This document shows, in pieces, positions 31,049 through 40,108 of a stretch of DNA of 46,848 bases (positions are counted from its first letter, which is position 1; the number at the start of each line of letters is the position of its first letter). This DNA is from UBA1738 sp045580145 (lineage in GTDB: Bacteria; Bacillota; Clostridia; UBA1381). A program made the position numbers and the translations under genes. The DNA is taken from contig JAZNNI010000024.1 in NCBI GenBank assembly GCA_045580145.1, forward strand, positions 1-46,848, in the 5' to 3' direction. The notes under the pieces are model-generated. The model searched no databases and had not been told where the DNA came from. It saw only the letters and a program-made list of their open reading frames with translations.

Positions 31049-32055
31049 TGGATACATATATTCTCGGAATTGAAAGCTCGTGCGACGAAACTGCAGCAAG
31101 TGTGGTTAAAAATGGACGGGAAGTGCTTTCAAATGTTATTAATACACAGATAGATTTTCATAAAAAGTTTGGCGGGGTTGTGCCCGAAATTGCATCAAGA
31201 AAGCACATTGAAAACATCGATAATGTGATTGATGCTGCACTTTCTGAGGCAGGTATGAAGCTTTCAGAGATTGATGCTGTTGCAGTAACCTACGGACCAG
31301 GGCTTGTTGGGGCTCTTTTAGTGGGAGTTTCGGCGGCAAAAGCAATTTCTTATGCTACAGGAAAGCCGCTTGTGCCAGTGCATCATATAAGAGGACATAT
31401 TACTGCTAATTTTATTGCACACAGAAGTTTGGAGCCGCCTTTTGTATGTCTTGTTGCGTCGGGCGGACACAGTCATATTGTGCTTGTAAAGGACTATACC
31501 GAGTTTGAAGTTTTAGGAAGAACGCGTGATGATGCAGCAGGTGAGGCTTTTGATAAAATTGCGAGAGTTTTAGGACTTGGATATCCAGGCGGACCGCTTG
31601 TAGATAAGCTGGCAAAGGAAGGAAACCCTGACGCTATAGCTTTTCCCAGAGTCAAGATGGATAAGGATTCGCTTGATTTCAGCTTTTCAGGAGTTAAGAC
31701 GGCAGTTATAAATTATATCCACAAGGCAGAGCAGAAAGGCGATGAAATAAATCGAGCCGATGTTGCAGCAAGCTTTCAAAACGCTGTTACAGATGCACTA
31801 TGCGAGCATACAATCGAGGGTGCTTTGAAATGCAACGTAAAAACTGTTGCTATTGCAGGAGGCGTGGCAGCAAACAGTGAGCTTAGGGAAAAAATGACCA
31901 AAATGTGCGAAAAGCACGGAATAAATGTGGTGTATCCTCCGCCTGTACTCTGTACCGATAATGCTGCGATGATTGCAGCAGCAGGATATTTTGGGTATAT
32001 AAAGGGCGACAGAGCAGGGCTTGATTTAAATGCAGTACCGAGCTTACCGCTTTAA
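31048..32055 (+). CDS. tsaD: tRNA N6-adenosine threonylcarbamoyltransferase TsaD
   Basis: TsaD moves the threonylcarbamoyl group onto A37 of tRNA, together with TsaB and TsaE. The 335-aa protein has the ASKHA fold: GIESSCDETAASVV at the start, GGVVPEIASRKH, the metal-binding H-x-x-x-H in VPVHHIRGH (about 109-117), ASGGHSH, F-S-F-S-G-V-K-T-A, and the final C-T-D-N-A-A-M-I-A. The start overlaps the rimI stop (TAATG), with GAGGAG upstream. A terminator follows. Confidence 0.97.
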   Translation: MDTYILGIESSCDETAASVVKNGREVLSNVINTQIDFHKKFGGVVPEIASRKHIENIDNVIDAALSEAGMKLSEIDAVAVTYGPGLVGALLVGVSAAKAISYATGKPLVPVHHIRGHITANFIAHRSLEPPFVCLVASGGHSHIVLVKDYTEFEVLGRTRDDAAGEAFDKIARVLGLGYPGGPLVDKLAKEGNPDAIAFPRVKMDKDSLDFSFSGVKTAVINYIHKAEQKGDEINRADVAASFQNAVTDALCEHTIEGALKCNVKTVAIAGGVAANSELREKMTKMCEKHGINVVYPPPVLCTDNAAMIAAAGYFGYIKGDRAGLDLNAVPSLPL

Positions 32056-32066
32056 TTGAATTTTGT

Positions 32067-32096
32067 AAAAGAAACTGTTTTTGCAGTTTCTTTTTT
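32067..32096 (+). terminator. Terminator after tsaD
   Basis: AAAAGAAACTG (32067-32077) pairs with CAGTTTCTTTT (32084-32094), continuing into a T run. It ends the pncB-to-tsaD operon. Confidence 0.9.
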
Positions 32097-32117
32097 GCAA
32101 TAAATTTTTCTAAACAA

Positions 32118-32146
32118 TTTACTTTTTAAGAAAATTATGTTATACT
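32118..32146 (+). promoter_or_regulatory. Promoter of lepA
   Basis: TTTACT (32118-32123), 17-base spacer, TATACT (32141-32146), 29 bases before the start. Confidence 0.7.
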
Positions 32147-32175
32147 TATAAAAATATCTTTTACGGAGAGAAAAT

Positions 32176-33972
32176 ATGCAGGACAAAATAAGGAATTTTT
32201 GTATAATAGCACATATAGACCACGGAAAATCTACATTGGCTGACAGACTTTTGGAGCTTACCGGCGAAGTTTCCGAGCGCGATATGGAGGAACAGCTTTT
32301 AGATGATATGGACTTGGAGCGTGAACGCGGAATTACGATAAAAGCACACGCTGTAAAGCTGAAATATAAGGCATCAGATGGTGAGGAATATATCCTTAAT
32401 CTTATTGATACCCCAGGACACGTTGACTTTAACTATGAGGTTTCAAGAAGCCTTGCTGCGTGCGAGGGTGCGATTTTAATTGTAGATGCATCGCAGGGTA
32501 TTGAGGCACAGACATTAGCCAACACGTACCTTGCAGTCGAGCATAATCTTGAGATAGTGCCTGTCATAAATAAAATTGATTTGCCGAGTGCAAATCCTGA
32601 AAATGCAATTCACGAAATTGAAGATATAATCGGAATACCTGCAGAGGATGCACCAAGAGTTTCTGCAAAAACAGGACTTAATGTGGAGCAGGTTTTAGAG
32701 GCGATAGTCGAGAAGATTCCGGCACCGTCGGGAGATAAAGAAGCACCGCTTAAATGCTTGATTTTTGACTCATACTATGACAGTTATAAAGGTGTTATAG
32801 TTTATGTACGTGTAAAGGACGGAACTTTAAAAGCAGGTGACAGGATAAGAATGATGGCAACAGGTGCCGAGTTTGACGTAGTTGAGGTAGGCTCAATACA
32901 TCCAAGCGGACTAAAATCAACGGGGATTTTGTCGGCGGGTGATGTAGGCTACATTGCGGCGAGCATCAAGTCAATTCAGGATACACGTGTCGGAGATACT
33001 GTCACAAAATGCGAAAATGCGGCAAGTGAGCCGCTTCCGGGCTATAAGAAGGTAAACCCAATGGTATACTGCGGAATTTATCCGGCGGATGGTGCACAGT
33101 ATGAAGACTTGAAGGAGGCACTTGCCAAATTACAACTAAACGATGCTTCGCTGATGTTTGAGCCTGAAACATCTATTGCTCTTGGCTTCGGCTTCAGATG
33201 CGGTTTTTTGGGGCTTTTGCATATGGAGATTATTCAGGAAAGATTGGAACGTGAGTATAATCTTGACCTTGTGACAACCGCGCCGAGCGTTATTTATACT
33301 GTTCATAAAACCGACGGAACGATTGAAATGGTATCAAACCCTGCAAATCTTCCGCCGGCTGTTGAAATTGAATATATGGAAGAACCAATGGTAAAAGCAG
33401 ATATAATGGTGCCTGTTGATTTTGTGGGTAATGTTATGGAGCTGTGTCAGGAAAGACGCGGAATTTTCAAAAATATGACCTATATTGAAACAACAAGAGC
33501 ACAAATTCATTATGATTTGCCGCTTAACGAAATTATTTACGATTTCTTTGATGCATTAAAGTCAAGGACAAAGGGGTATGCTTCTTTCGACTACGAACTG
33601 AAGGAATATATGCGCTCTGACCTTGTAAAGCTCGATATGCTTTTAAACGGAGAACAGGTTGATGCACTTTCTTTCATTGTGCATAAGGATAGTGCATATA
33701 CAAGAGGCAGAAAAATGGCTGAAAAGCTCAAAGAGGCAATTCCTCGCCAGCTTTTCGAGGTGCCTATTCAGGCGGCAATCGGCTCAAAGATTATTGCAAG
33801 AGAAACTGTTAAGGCGATGCGAAAAGACGTTCTTGCAAAGTGCTATGGCGGTGACATAACCCGTAAAAAGAAGCTTTTGGAAAAACAAAAGGAAGGAAAA
33901 AAGAGAATGCGTCAGGTGGGAAGTGTAGAAATTCCACAGGAAGCTTTTATGTCAGTGCTTAAATTGGATTAA
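32176..33972 (+). CDS. lepA: Elongation factor 4 (LepA)
   Basis: A 598-aa translational GTPase, the usual length. GTPase motifs: G1 AHIDHGKST (residues 12-20), G2 in RERGITIKA, G3 DTPGH, G4 NKID. Domain II and the EF-G-like domains follow, with the LepA-specific C-terminal end RKKKLLEKQKEGKKRMRQVG and the final VEIPQEAF. LepA acts on elongating or initiating ribosomes, and its exact role is still debated. Single-gene unit with its own promoter and terminator. The clostridial hemW-hrcA-grpE chaperone cluster that often follows lepA is absent. Confidence 0.97.
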   Translation: MQDKIRNFCIIAHIDHGKSTLADRLLELTGEVSERDMEEQLLDDMDLERERGITIKAHAVKLKYKASDGEEYILNLIDTPGHVDFNYEVSRSLAACEGAILIVDASQGIEAQTLANTYLAVEHNLEIVPVINKIDLPSANPENAIHEIEDIIGIPAEDAPRVSAKTGLNVEQVLEAIVEKIPAPSGDKEAPLKCLIFDSYYDSYKGVIVYVRVKDGTLKAGDRIRMMATGAEFDVVEVGSIHPSGLKSTGILSAGDVGYIAASIKSIQDTRVGDTVTKCENAASEPLPGYKKVNPMVYCGIYPADGAQYEDLKEALAKLQLNDASLMFEPETSIALGFGFRCGFLGLLHMEIIQERLEREYNLDLVTTAPSVIYTVHKTDGTIEMVSNPANLPPAVEIEYMEEPMVKADIMVPVDFVGNVMELCQERRGIFKNMTYIETTRAQIHYDLPLNEIIYDFFDALKSRTKGYASFDYELKEYMRSDLVKLDMLLNGEQVDALSFIVHKDSAYTRGRKMAEKLKEAIPRQLFEVPIQAAIGSKIIARETVKAMRKDVLAKCYGGDITRKKKLLEKQKEGKKRMRQVGSVEIPQEAFMSVLKLD

Positions 33973-33980
33973 TTGAAAAT

Positions 33981-34017
33981 GGAGCAGATACCTATTCGGG
34001 TAGTGCTCTGTTTTTTT
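33981..34017 (+). terminator. Terminator after lepA
   Basis: GGAGCA pairs with TGCTCT (ends near 33981 and 34009), with an inner ACC/GGT pair, followed by seven T residues. Confidence 0.75.
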
Positions 34018-34059
34018 AAGAGATAATTTACCTTCTTTTAAATTACCAAAACTTACAGC

Positions 34060-34088
34060 TTGAAATAAGGAATAAGATAGTGTAAGAT
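34060..34088 (+). promoter_or_regulatory. Candidate promoter of the first SLH protein gene
   Basis: TTGAAA (34060-34065), 17-base spacer, TAAGAT (34083-34088). A second candidate, TTGACA (34100-34105) with TAAAAA (34123-34128), also has a 17-base spacer. Either gives a leader of more than 100 bases, which is common for S-layer genes. Confidence 0.4.
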
Positions 34089-34195
34089 AGGACTTGTGGT
34101 TGACAGAAAATTATCTAAAAATTAAAAAATGGCTCTAAAATGGCAATTTTGCAAAATTTTGATAATTGTTATGTAAACCATTGGTAGTATAGGAA

Positions 34196-34214
34196 GAATG
34201 TATTAAATACATTC
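34196..34214 (+). other. Perfect palindrome in the SLH gene leader
   Basis: GAATGTATT (34196-34204), central A, AATACATTC (34206-34214). It lies 9 bases before the AAAGGAGG of the SLH gene. It could be a protein-binding operator or, as RNA, an 8-bp hairpin that protects the message next to the ribosome binding site. Confidence 0.6.
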
Positions 34215-34236
34215 GAGTTTAAAAGGAGGACAAATA

Positions 34237-36819
34237 ATGAAAGGTTCAAAAAAAGTTTTTGCCGGATTATTGACAACAGTAATGTCATTATCATCTCTTG
34301 GCATAACAAGCTTTGCATCACCGGGAGTTCCTGTTGACGTAGAGGGTACAAGGTTTGAAGAGCCGATTCAGATTCTTCAGGCACTTGACATTATGAACGG
34401 TGATGGAAATGGTAATTTCAGACCAAACGACACAATCAAGCGTTCTGAGGTTACAAAAATGGCGGTCCTTGCAATGGGACTTGGCGATGCGGCTGAATCA
34501 GCAAAGGGACAGTCAAACTTCCCTGATGTTCCGGTTGACCACTGGGCAAACGGTTATATCAACGTAGCAACATCTCAAGGATTAGTTGTGGGCTACGACA
34601 CAGGCGAATTTATGCCGGATAAGGAAATCAATTATGCAGAGGCTATGACAATCTTTGTACGTGCAATGGGATATGAAGTTTATGCACAGTCAAAGGGTGG
34701 ATTCCCACAAGGATATATCGTAGCAGGTTCAAATAACGGACTTACAAAGAACGTTCAGGGTTCAAACACTTCTCCGATTTCAAGAGGTAACGTTGCATTT
34801 ATGACAGTAAATGCACTCGGTGCAAATATGATGGAGCAGGTTGGCTTCGGAGATGACGCAAGCTGGGAAGTGACAGACAAAACACTTTTGAAGGATAAAC
34901 TTGAAGTAACTAAAGACAAGGGACAAGTTACAGCAGTAGAAGGAACAGGCCTTGCCGGTGGGGCAGGCGTTGAAAAGGGTCAAATTAAAATCGGTGACGA
35001 AATTTTTGAAACTGCGTATAATATGAATGACCTTTTAGGCTACAACGTAACTTATTATGCAAGAGAAAATGACCGTGATGATATGGAGGTTATTCTTGCA
35101 CTCCCTGAAGCAAATAAGAATAAAACATTTACCATTGAGTCAGACCTTATGTTAGGTGTGGCAGACAAGGGAAGCTACAAAACAATTAAGTATCTAAAGA
35201 ATGAAGATGCAGTGACATCATCATATGTAACACTTGATAACGAGCCAACACTAATTTACAATGGCAAGTATGAAACACTCGACTATGATTTGGTTGATAT
35301 TTCAGATGCGTCAGGTAAAGCTGTTCTTTTAGATGCAGACTCAAATGGCAGATATGATATTATATTTATAACAGAGTATAAGAATATGGTTGTTGAAGAG
35401 GTAACATCAACAAACAAGATTATTGATAAGTATGGTAGACCAACACTCAGACTTGATGAAGAAAATGAGGATTTATCATACAGAATTATGCACGGTGCAG
35501 ACGAACTGACACTTGAAGACCTTGAAGAATATGATGTTCTTTCTGTTGCGGAAAGTAAAGACGGACTTCTATACGACATTCAGGTAAGCAGAAAAACTGT
35601 TGAAGGAAAAATCACAGGTATTGACGAGGATAGCTATGAAATCAATGGCAAATTCTATAAGGTAGAGCCTGACTTTACCGAGGATTTAAACCTTGGAACA
35701 GAGGGTATTTTCTACCTTGATATTCAGGACAAGATTTCAGGTGTTGATACAACTGTAACAGCATCTTCTAACTATGCATACCTCATAAAGGCGCACACAT
35801 CAGAATCAACAGATGAATCTACCTTTAAGGTATTCACAAAGGGTGGTAAGGAAGTAACTTATGTTGCGAATGAAAAAATAAGATTTAACGGTCGGGGCGG
35901 AACACTTGCCGCATCTGTTGTTGAATCATTAAAAACAGGCGCAGAAACAAACAAGCAGCTTATCACTTACTCACTAAACTCAGACGGTAAGCTCGTTTCG
36001 TTAAACGTAGCACAGGATAACACATCGACAAATGCAGTTGATAAGACTAAGTTCACAATGAACTATGCGTATACAGACGAAGAGTTTAATGGTAAAACGA
36101 ACACAATCGGTAAGGTAAGACTTGATGCATCAACAATCATCTTTGATATTAACGAAGCTAACAAGGATTACAAGATTGGCAAGCTTTCAATGTTTGAAGA
36201 CGGTTCATCATATAATGTAACAGTATTCGATATGGGTGAAGATTTTGTTGCCAAGGCGGTTGTTGTAACAGATTCGAATCTCCAGACTAATGCAGAATCT
36301 TCAATCGCAGTAGTTTCAAAGATAACATCTGCAACAAACAGCGATGATGAAGTTACAGAACTTCTGTCAGCATATAAGGACGGAGAGTTGATTAAGGTAT
36401 ATGCAGAAGAAGCCGGAATTCTTGTTAAGGGCGAGGAAAACGTAAGCCTTGAAACAGGTGACATCATTCAGTATGTAACAAACGGTGAAGGCGAAATTAC
36501 AAACATCAGAGTTCTCTTCGATATTGATACAAAGGGAACAGAGGCTGAAGCTGAGGTTGTTGAAAACCTCAAAACTGTTTACGGAAAGGTAACTAAGAAG
36601 TTCTCGAACTCTATGAACGTAACCGTAAATGGCGGAAGCGTTATGAACTTCCAGCTCGGAAACGATGTTGTGGTTTACAACGTAGACACAACTCTTACAA
36701 AAAACAATGTATCTGTAGTAACAACTGGTGACATTCAGGCTTATGATGAGGACGAAGGAAACAGAGTTTTTGTTAAGATTTACAAGGACGTTGTTCAGGA
36801 AGTAGTAATTATAAAATAA
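34237..36819 (+). CDS. SLH domain surface (S-layer-like) protein, 860 aa
   Basis: A secreted cell-surface protein. The signal peptide covers about residues 1-28 (KKVFAGLLTTVMSLSSLGIT, ending A-S). Three SLH modules follow in about residues 40-200; the second is clearest (FPDVPVDHWANGYINVA, then GLVVGYDTGEFMPDKEI). SLH modules bind secondary cell-wall polymer; the T-R-A-E-type motif reads K-R-S-E, N-Y-A-E and S-R-G-N here, so the third may bind weakly. The remaining 650 residues are beta-rich and acidic, with repeated short strands and V-x-G-K-I-T-G-I-D-like turns, and no recognised enzyme. AAAGGAGG precedes ATG. With its strong context it may be the main S-layer subunit, which is inference. 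Confidence 0.88.
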   Translation: MKGSKKVFAGLLTTVMSLSSLGITSFASPGVPVDVEGTRFEEPIQILQALDIMNGDGNGNFRPNDTIKRSEVTKMAVLAMGLGDAAESAKGQSNFPDVPVDHWANGYINVATSQGLVVGYDTGEFMPDKEINYAEAMTIFVRAMGYEVYAQSKGGFPQGYIVAGSNNGLTKNVQGSNTSPISRGNVAFMTVNALGANMMEQVGFGDDASWEVTDKTLLKDKLEVTKDKGQVTAVEGTGLAGGAGVEKGQIKIGDEIFETAYNMNDLLGYNVTYYARENDRDDMEVILALPEANKNKTFTIESDLMLGVADKGSYKTIKYLKNEDAVTSSYVTLDNEPTLIYNGKYETLDYDLVDISDASGKAVLLDADSNGRYDIIFITEYKNMVVEEVTSTNKIIDKYGRPTLRLDEENEDLSYRIMHGADELTLEDLEEYDVLSVAESKDGLLYDIQVSRKTVEGKITGIDEDSYEINGKFYKVEPDFTEDLNLGTEGIFYLDIQDKISGVDTTVTASSNYAYLIKAHTSESTDESTFKVFTKGGKEVTYVANEKIRFNGRGGTLAASVVESLKTGAETNKQLITYSLNSDGKLVSLNVAQDNTSTNAVDKTKFTMNYAYTDEEFNGKTNTIGKVRLDASTIIFDINEANKDYKIGKLSMFEDGSSYNVTVFDMGEDFVAKAVVVTDSNLQTNAESSIAVVSKITSATNSDDEVTELLSAYKDGELIKVYAEEAGILVKGEENVSLETGDIIQYVTNGEGEITNIRVLFDIDTKGTEAEAEVVENLKTVYGKVTKKFSNSMNVTVNGGSVMNFQLGNDVVVYNVDTTLTKNNVSVVTTGDIQAYDEDEGNRVFVKIYKDVVQEVVIIK

Positions 36820-36857
36820 TTAACACCAAATGCTCTTAATATCTTCTCTATACAATT

Positions 36858-36893
36858 AAAAAAGCGGCAGCTTCAAAAGCTGTCGCTTTTTTG
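36858..36893 (+). terminator. Terminator after the first SLH gene
   Basis: A long stem (36858-36873 with 36877-36892, one G-T pair), 3-base loop, and a T run in the right arm. Confidence 0.9.
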
Positions 36894-36974
36894 TATCTGT
36901 TTATGAAAAAAACACAATATGTTGTGGAATAATTATCGTAATATTACAAATATTATACAAATTAAAAAGAAATA

Positions 36975-37003
36975 TTGCTAAAATTAAAGCTTTGTGTTAA
37001 TAT
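36975..37003 (+). promoter_or_regulatory. Candidate promoter of the second SLH protein gene
   Basis: TTGCTA (36975-36980), 17-base spacer, TAATAT (36998-37003), 34 bases before the start. A TATAAT at 37009-37014 has no suitable -35. Confidence 0.5.
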
Positions 37004-37036
37004 GAAAATATAATCGAAGGTATAGGAGGAAAAAAT

Positions 37037-38875
37037 ATGAAAAAGATTATCGCGATGCTTGCAGCATCGGCTATCACAATGTCTGTGGCAATGCCGGTTT
37101 TTGCAGCAGATACATTTAAAGATGTAAGTGCAAATGATGAAAGATATGGTTGGTCATATGAATACGTAGAGGATATGGCTGAAAAAGGTCTTATAAGCGG
37201 ATATGAAGATGGCACTTTTAGACCGGGAAATTCAGTTTCAAGACTTGAAGCTTTTGCACTTTTTGCAAGACTTATGGGTTCAAATAACGAAGTGAATACA
37301 GAGGTTTTAGAGGCTGCATGCGAAAAGTATAAGGATGTGCTTAAAAAATATGAACTCTCTTATGCCGAAGGTGATATTGCGTATATGCTGAGCCGTGGCG
37401 TTTTAAAAGAAGAAGAACTTGATACATACTTTGAAGGAAGCAAAAAGTCTGAGGCTATGCCAAGACACGAAGCTGCTGTCTTGATTACAAAAGCAATGCT
37501 GGCAGAGGAAAAAGCTACGTCAGAGGTATTAATTGACCTTGACTATACAGACAGCAAGGATATTCCAAAAAATGCAAAACAATATGTTTATTATGTATCT
37601 CAAAAGGGAATAATAAATGGTATGGGAGACGGAACATTCTCACCTAACACTCCGGTTCTTCGCGGACAGATTGCAGTGATGATGTCAAAGACAATAACAT
37701 CTGTAAACTATGACTTTGAGTCTACAACCATTGAGAAGATTGATACAACTGCTAATAATATCAAAATAACTGATTTTGATGATGAGATTGGATATAATGA
37801 AAATACAAAGTTTATGAAGGTTTGCGAAAATGCATCTGAAAATGATGTAGAAAAAGGACAGCGAGTTGTGCTTACATATAGTGAGGATGACTCTGGTGTG
37901 CATCTTGCATTTGTAGATATTCTTGTTTCAGAGATAGATAGTTCGGTTTCGGGAATTTTCCGTAGCTATAAGAGTATGGGCGGGGAATTGATATTAACTG
38001 TTGAAGACCCTGTAAATGGAAAGACTGCGCAATATAAATGCAGAACGAGTGCAAGCATTATGGTAAATGATGAAGCGGTAAACATAAACGCTGTTGCAAG
38101 CGGAGATTTTGTTGAGCTGAACATATCGGGCGAAAGAGTTGTTGAGCTTGTTGTTATGGAGAAAAAATCAACAATTAAGGATGCAACAATAGAAATGATA
38201 GACCCGATAGGAATCATTAAAATTTCGCATGAAGATGATGAGCTTGATGGCAAAGAATATATTGTTTCAAACTCAGTGCTGGTTATGAAAAATGGAGACA
38301 CGGCAGACTTCTCTAAGCTTTATAAGGGAGACTCTGTAACACTTAGCCTGGAGTATGGTGTTTTAGTAAGAATTGTTGCAAAATCAAGGGTTGATTCTAT
38401 AACAGGCACTCTTACATCATATACTGTTTCAGCAACACCGTCCCTTACAATAAAGAAGGACGGAGAGGAATTTGAATATCAGATTCCGTCTAATGTTACA
38501 GTTACAAATAATGGACAAACAATAAAACTTGCAGATTTGAGAATTGGAGGAACTGTTAATCTTACAATAGAAAGTGATGTAGTAAAGAGCATTTCTGTTG
38601 TAGAGGCAGGGCCTGTAACATCAGGAGATTCTGTTACAGGTGTAGTAACAGCCGTAAATCCATCAGCAAATGTAATCGTTGTTTCAGCAAACGAGGGTGG
38701 TTCAGAAACATCAATTTACATAACGTGTGATAAGAACACCAAGTACTATGTAGTACCGACTCTCAGTGAATATTCCTTGAAGGAAATAAAGGTTGGCGAC
38801 ACAGTTGTTGCATATGGCGACCGCTCAACAGGAATATTTATGTGCTCCGGCGTAACAGTTTCACCGGCGAAATAA
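37037..38875 (+). CDS. SLH domain surface protein, 612 aa
   Basis: A second SLH-anchored protein. The signal peptide is residues 1-23 (MKKIIAMLAASAITMSVAMP, then VFA-AD). Three SLH modules follow: the first starts TFKDVSANDERYGW and contains GLISGYEDGTFRPG (about 25-80), the second is degenerate (about 110-160, M-P-R-H-E), and the third has KGIINGMGDGTFSPNTPV (about 185-215). The T-R-A-E position reads S-R-L-E, P-R-H-E and L-R-G-Q. Residues 230-612 hold at least four beta-rich repeats built around V-x-G-x-V-x-x-V/Y and K-x-G-D-x-V, like small OB or barrel-sandwich units. TAGGAGG precedes ATG. No enzyme domain is recognised. Confidence 0.87.
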   Translation: MKKIIAMLAASAITMSVAMPVFAADTFKDVSANDERYGWSYEYVEDMAEKGLISGYEDGTFRPGNSVSRLEAFALFARLMGSNNEVNTEVLEAACEKYKDVLKKYELSYAEGDIAYMLSRGVLKEEELDTYFEGSKKSEAMPRHEAAVLITKAMLAEEKATSEVLIDLDYTDSKDIPKNAKQYVYYVSQKGIINGMGDGTFSPNTPVLRGQIAVMMSKTITSVNYDFESTTIEKIDTTANNIKITDFDDEIGYNENTKFMKVCENASENDVEKGQRVVLTYSEDDSGVHLAFVDILVSEIDSSVSGIFRSYKSMGGELILTVEDPVNGKTAQYKCRTSASIMVNDEAVNINAVASGDFVELNISGERVVELVVMEKKSTIKDATIEMIDPIGIIKISHEDDELDGKEYIVSNSVLVMKNGDTADFSKLYKGDSVTLSLEYGVLVRIVAKSRVDSITGTLTSYTVSATPSLTIKKDGEEFEYQIPSNVTVTNNGQTIKLADLRIGGTVNLTIESDVVKSISVVEAGPVTSGDSVTGVVTAVNPSANVIVVSANEGGSETSIYITCDKNTKYYVVPTLSEYSLKEIKVGDTVVAYGDRSTGIFMCSGVTVSPAK

Positions 38876-38890
38876 TTTAGACTGTAATTC

Positions 38891-38950
38891 AGGTTGTTCC
38901 GATAAACCCGAGAGAATTGGTGTTTTTCGGAACAACCTTAAAATTTTTTA
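38891..38950 (+). terminator. Terminator after the second SLH gene
   Basis: AGGTTGTTCCGA (38891-38902) pairs perfectly with 38927-38938 across a 24-base loop, followed by an AT stretch ending in TTTTTT. Confidence 0.75.
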
Positions 38951-38962
38951 TGAGGTATGATA

Positions 38963-40108
38963 ATGAAAAAGCTTGAGAAGTACAGTAATTGGGGATTTGC
39001 ATTGGTTTTCGTTATAGCAGTAATTGCGATTTATAAAACCTTTGATAATTTCTATAAAGTTGCAGAAATTGTAGGTGTTATTTTCAAGAGCCTGACTCCT
39101 TTTATGATTGGTTTTGTAATAGCATATATACTGAATATTCCCAGCAAAAAAATTGACTCAGTATGCAGGAAAAGCAAATATAAGATAGTTAATAACAATA
39201 GTAAGGCAATAAGCATAATCAGTGTTTATCTGTTGATGTTTTTTGTAATCTTTATTCTCATAAGAGCTATTGTTCCTGCGCTTTATCGAAACTGCGTTGA
39301 TTTATATAACAATGTTCCGGATTATCTTGAAAAAGCTTTGGCTACACTTGAGGGATGGCAAAAGCAATATGGTGTAAGTATTTTTGAAATAAATGAGGCA
39401 AATATAACGAAGGCGATAAACAATTTGCTTGGCAAGATTGATGTCAGCGAGTTTTCAAAATATGCAAAGGGTGTTATCAATATAACATCAGGCGTAATAA
39501 ACATTTTCATAGGAATGATAATATCAGTTTATTTGCTTATTGACAAGGAAAAAATAAAAAAATCGGCAAGACGAATTTTGAAGATATTGCTAAAGGAAGA
39601 AAGAGCAAGAAAAATCACCGATGGGATAAACAAGATAAACAATATTTTTTCAAAATATGTATTTTGTCTTCTTTTAGATGCGATTGTGATGGCTGCACTT
39701 GCTACTGCACTATTGTCAATATTAAAAGTAAAATATGCTCTTATTCTTGGCGGAATGATAGGTCTTTTTAATCTTATACCATATTTTGGGGCTATATTTG
39801 CAAATGTACTTGCGGTTATAATAACTCTTATAACAGGCGGAGTATTCCAGGCGATATGGGTAGCTGTGGGACTTATAGTATTGCAGCAGATAGACGGAAA
39901 TTTCATAGGACCGAAAATTATGGGAAGTATGCTTGATGCATCACCGCTTTGGATAATTTTTGCGGTCACTGTGGGCGGAGGACTTTTCGGAATAGTCGGA
40001 ATGATAATTTCGGTGCCGATGCTTGTGGTACTTAAAATGGTTGTTAGTGATTTTTTGGAAGATAAGGAAGTCGAGAAAGCACAGGAGAAGAAAGAAAGTG
40101 AAGAGTAG
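38963..40108 (+). CDS. AI-2E family transporter (PerM/YtvI-like)
   Basis: A 381-aa membrane protein of the AI-2 exporter family, with about eight hydrophobic segments. Family marks are the long polar insert after the first helices, Y-L-L-I-D-K-E-K-I-K (about 190-200), the L-G-G-M-I-G-L-F-N-L-I-P-Y-F-G signature (about 268-282), and G-P-K-I-M-G-S-M-L-D-A-S-P-L-W. Members have been linked to AI-2 export or sodium/proton exchange; substrate here is unknown. GAGG lies 7 bases before ATG 38963, making it preferable to ATG 38957. The end overlaps the next gene by 11 bases. Confidence 0.88.
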   Translation: MKKLEKYSNWGFALVFVIAVIAIYKTFDNFYKVAEIVGVIFKSLTPFMIGFVIAYILNIPSKKIDSVCRKSKYKIVNNNSKAISIISVYLLMFFVIFILIRAIVPALYRNCVDLYNNVPDYLEKALATLEGWQKQYGVSIFEINEANITKAINNLLGKIDVSEFSKYAKGVINITSGVINIFIGMIISVYLLIDKEKIKKSARRILKILLKEERARKITDGINKINNIFSKYVFCLLLDAIVMAALATALLSILKVKYALILGGMIGLFNLIPYFGAIFANVLAVIITLITGGVFQAIWVAVGLIVLQQIDGNFIGPKIMGSMLDASPLWIIFAVTVGGGLFGIVGMIISVPMLVVLKMVVSDFLEDKEVEKAQEKKESEE

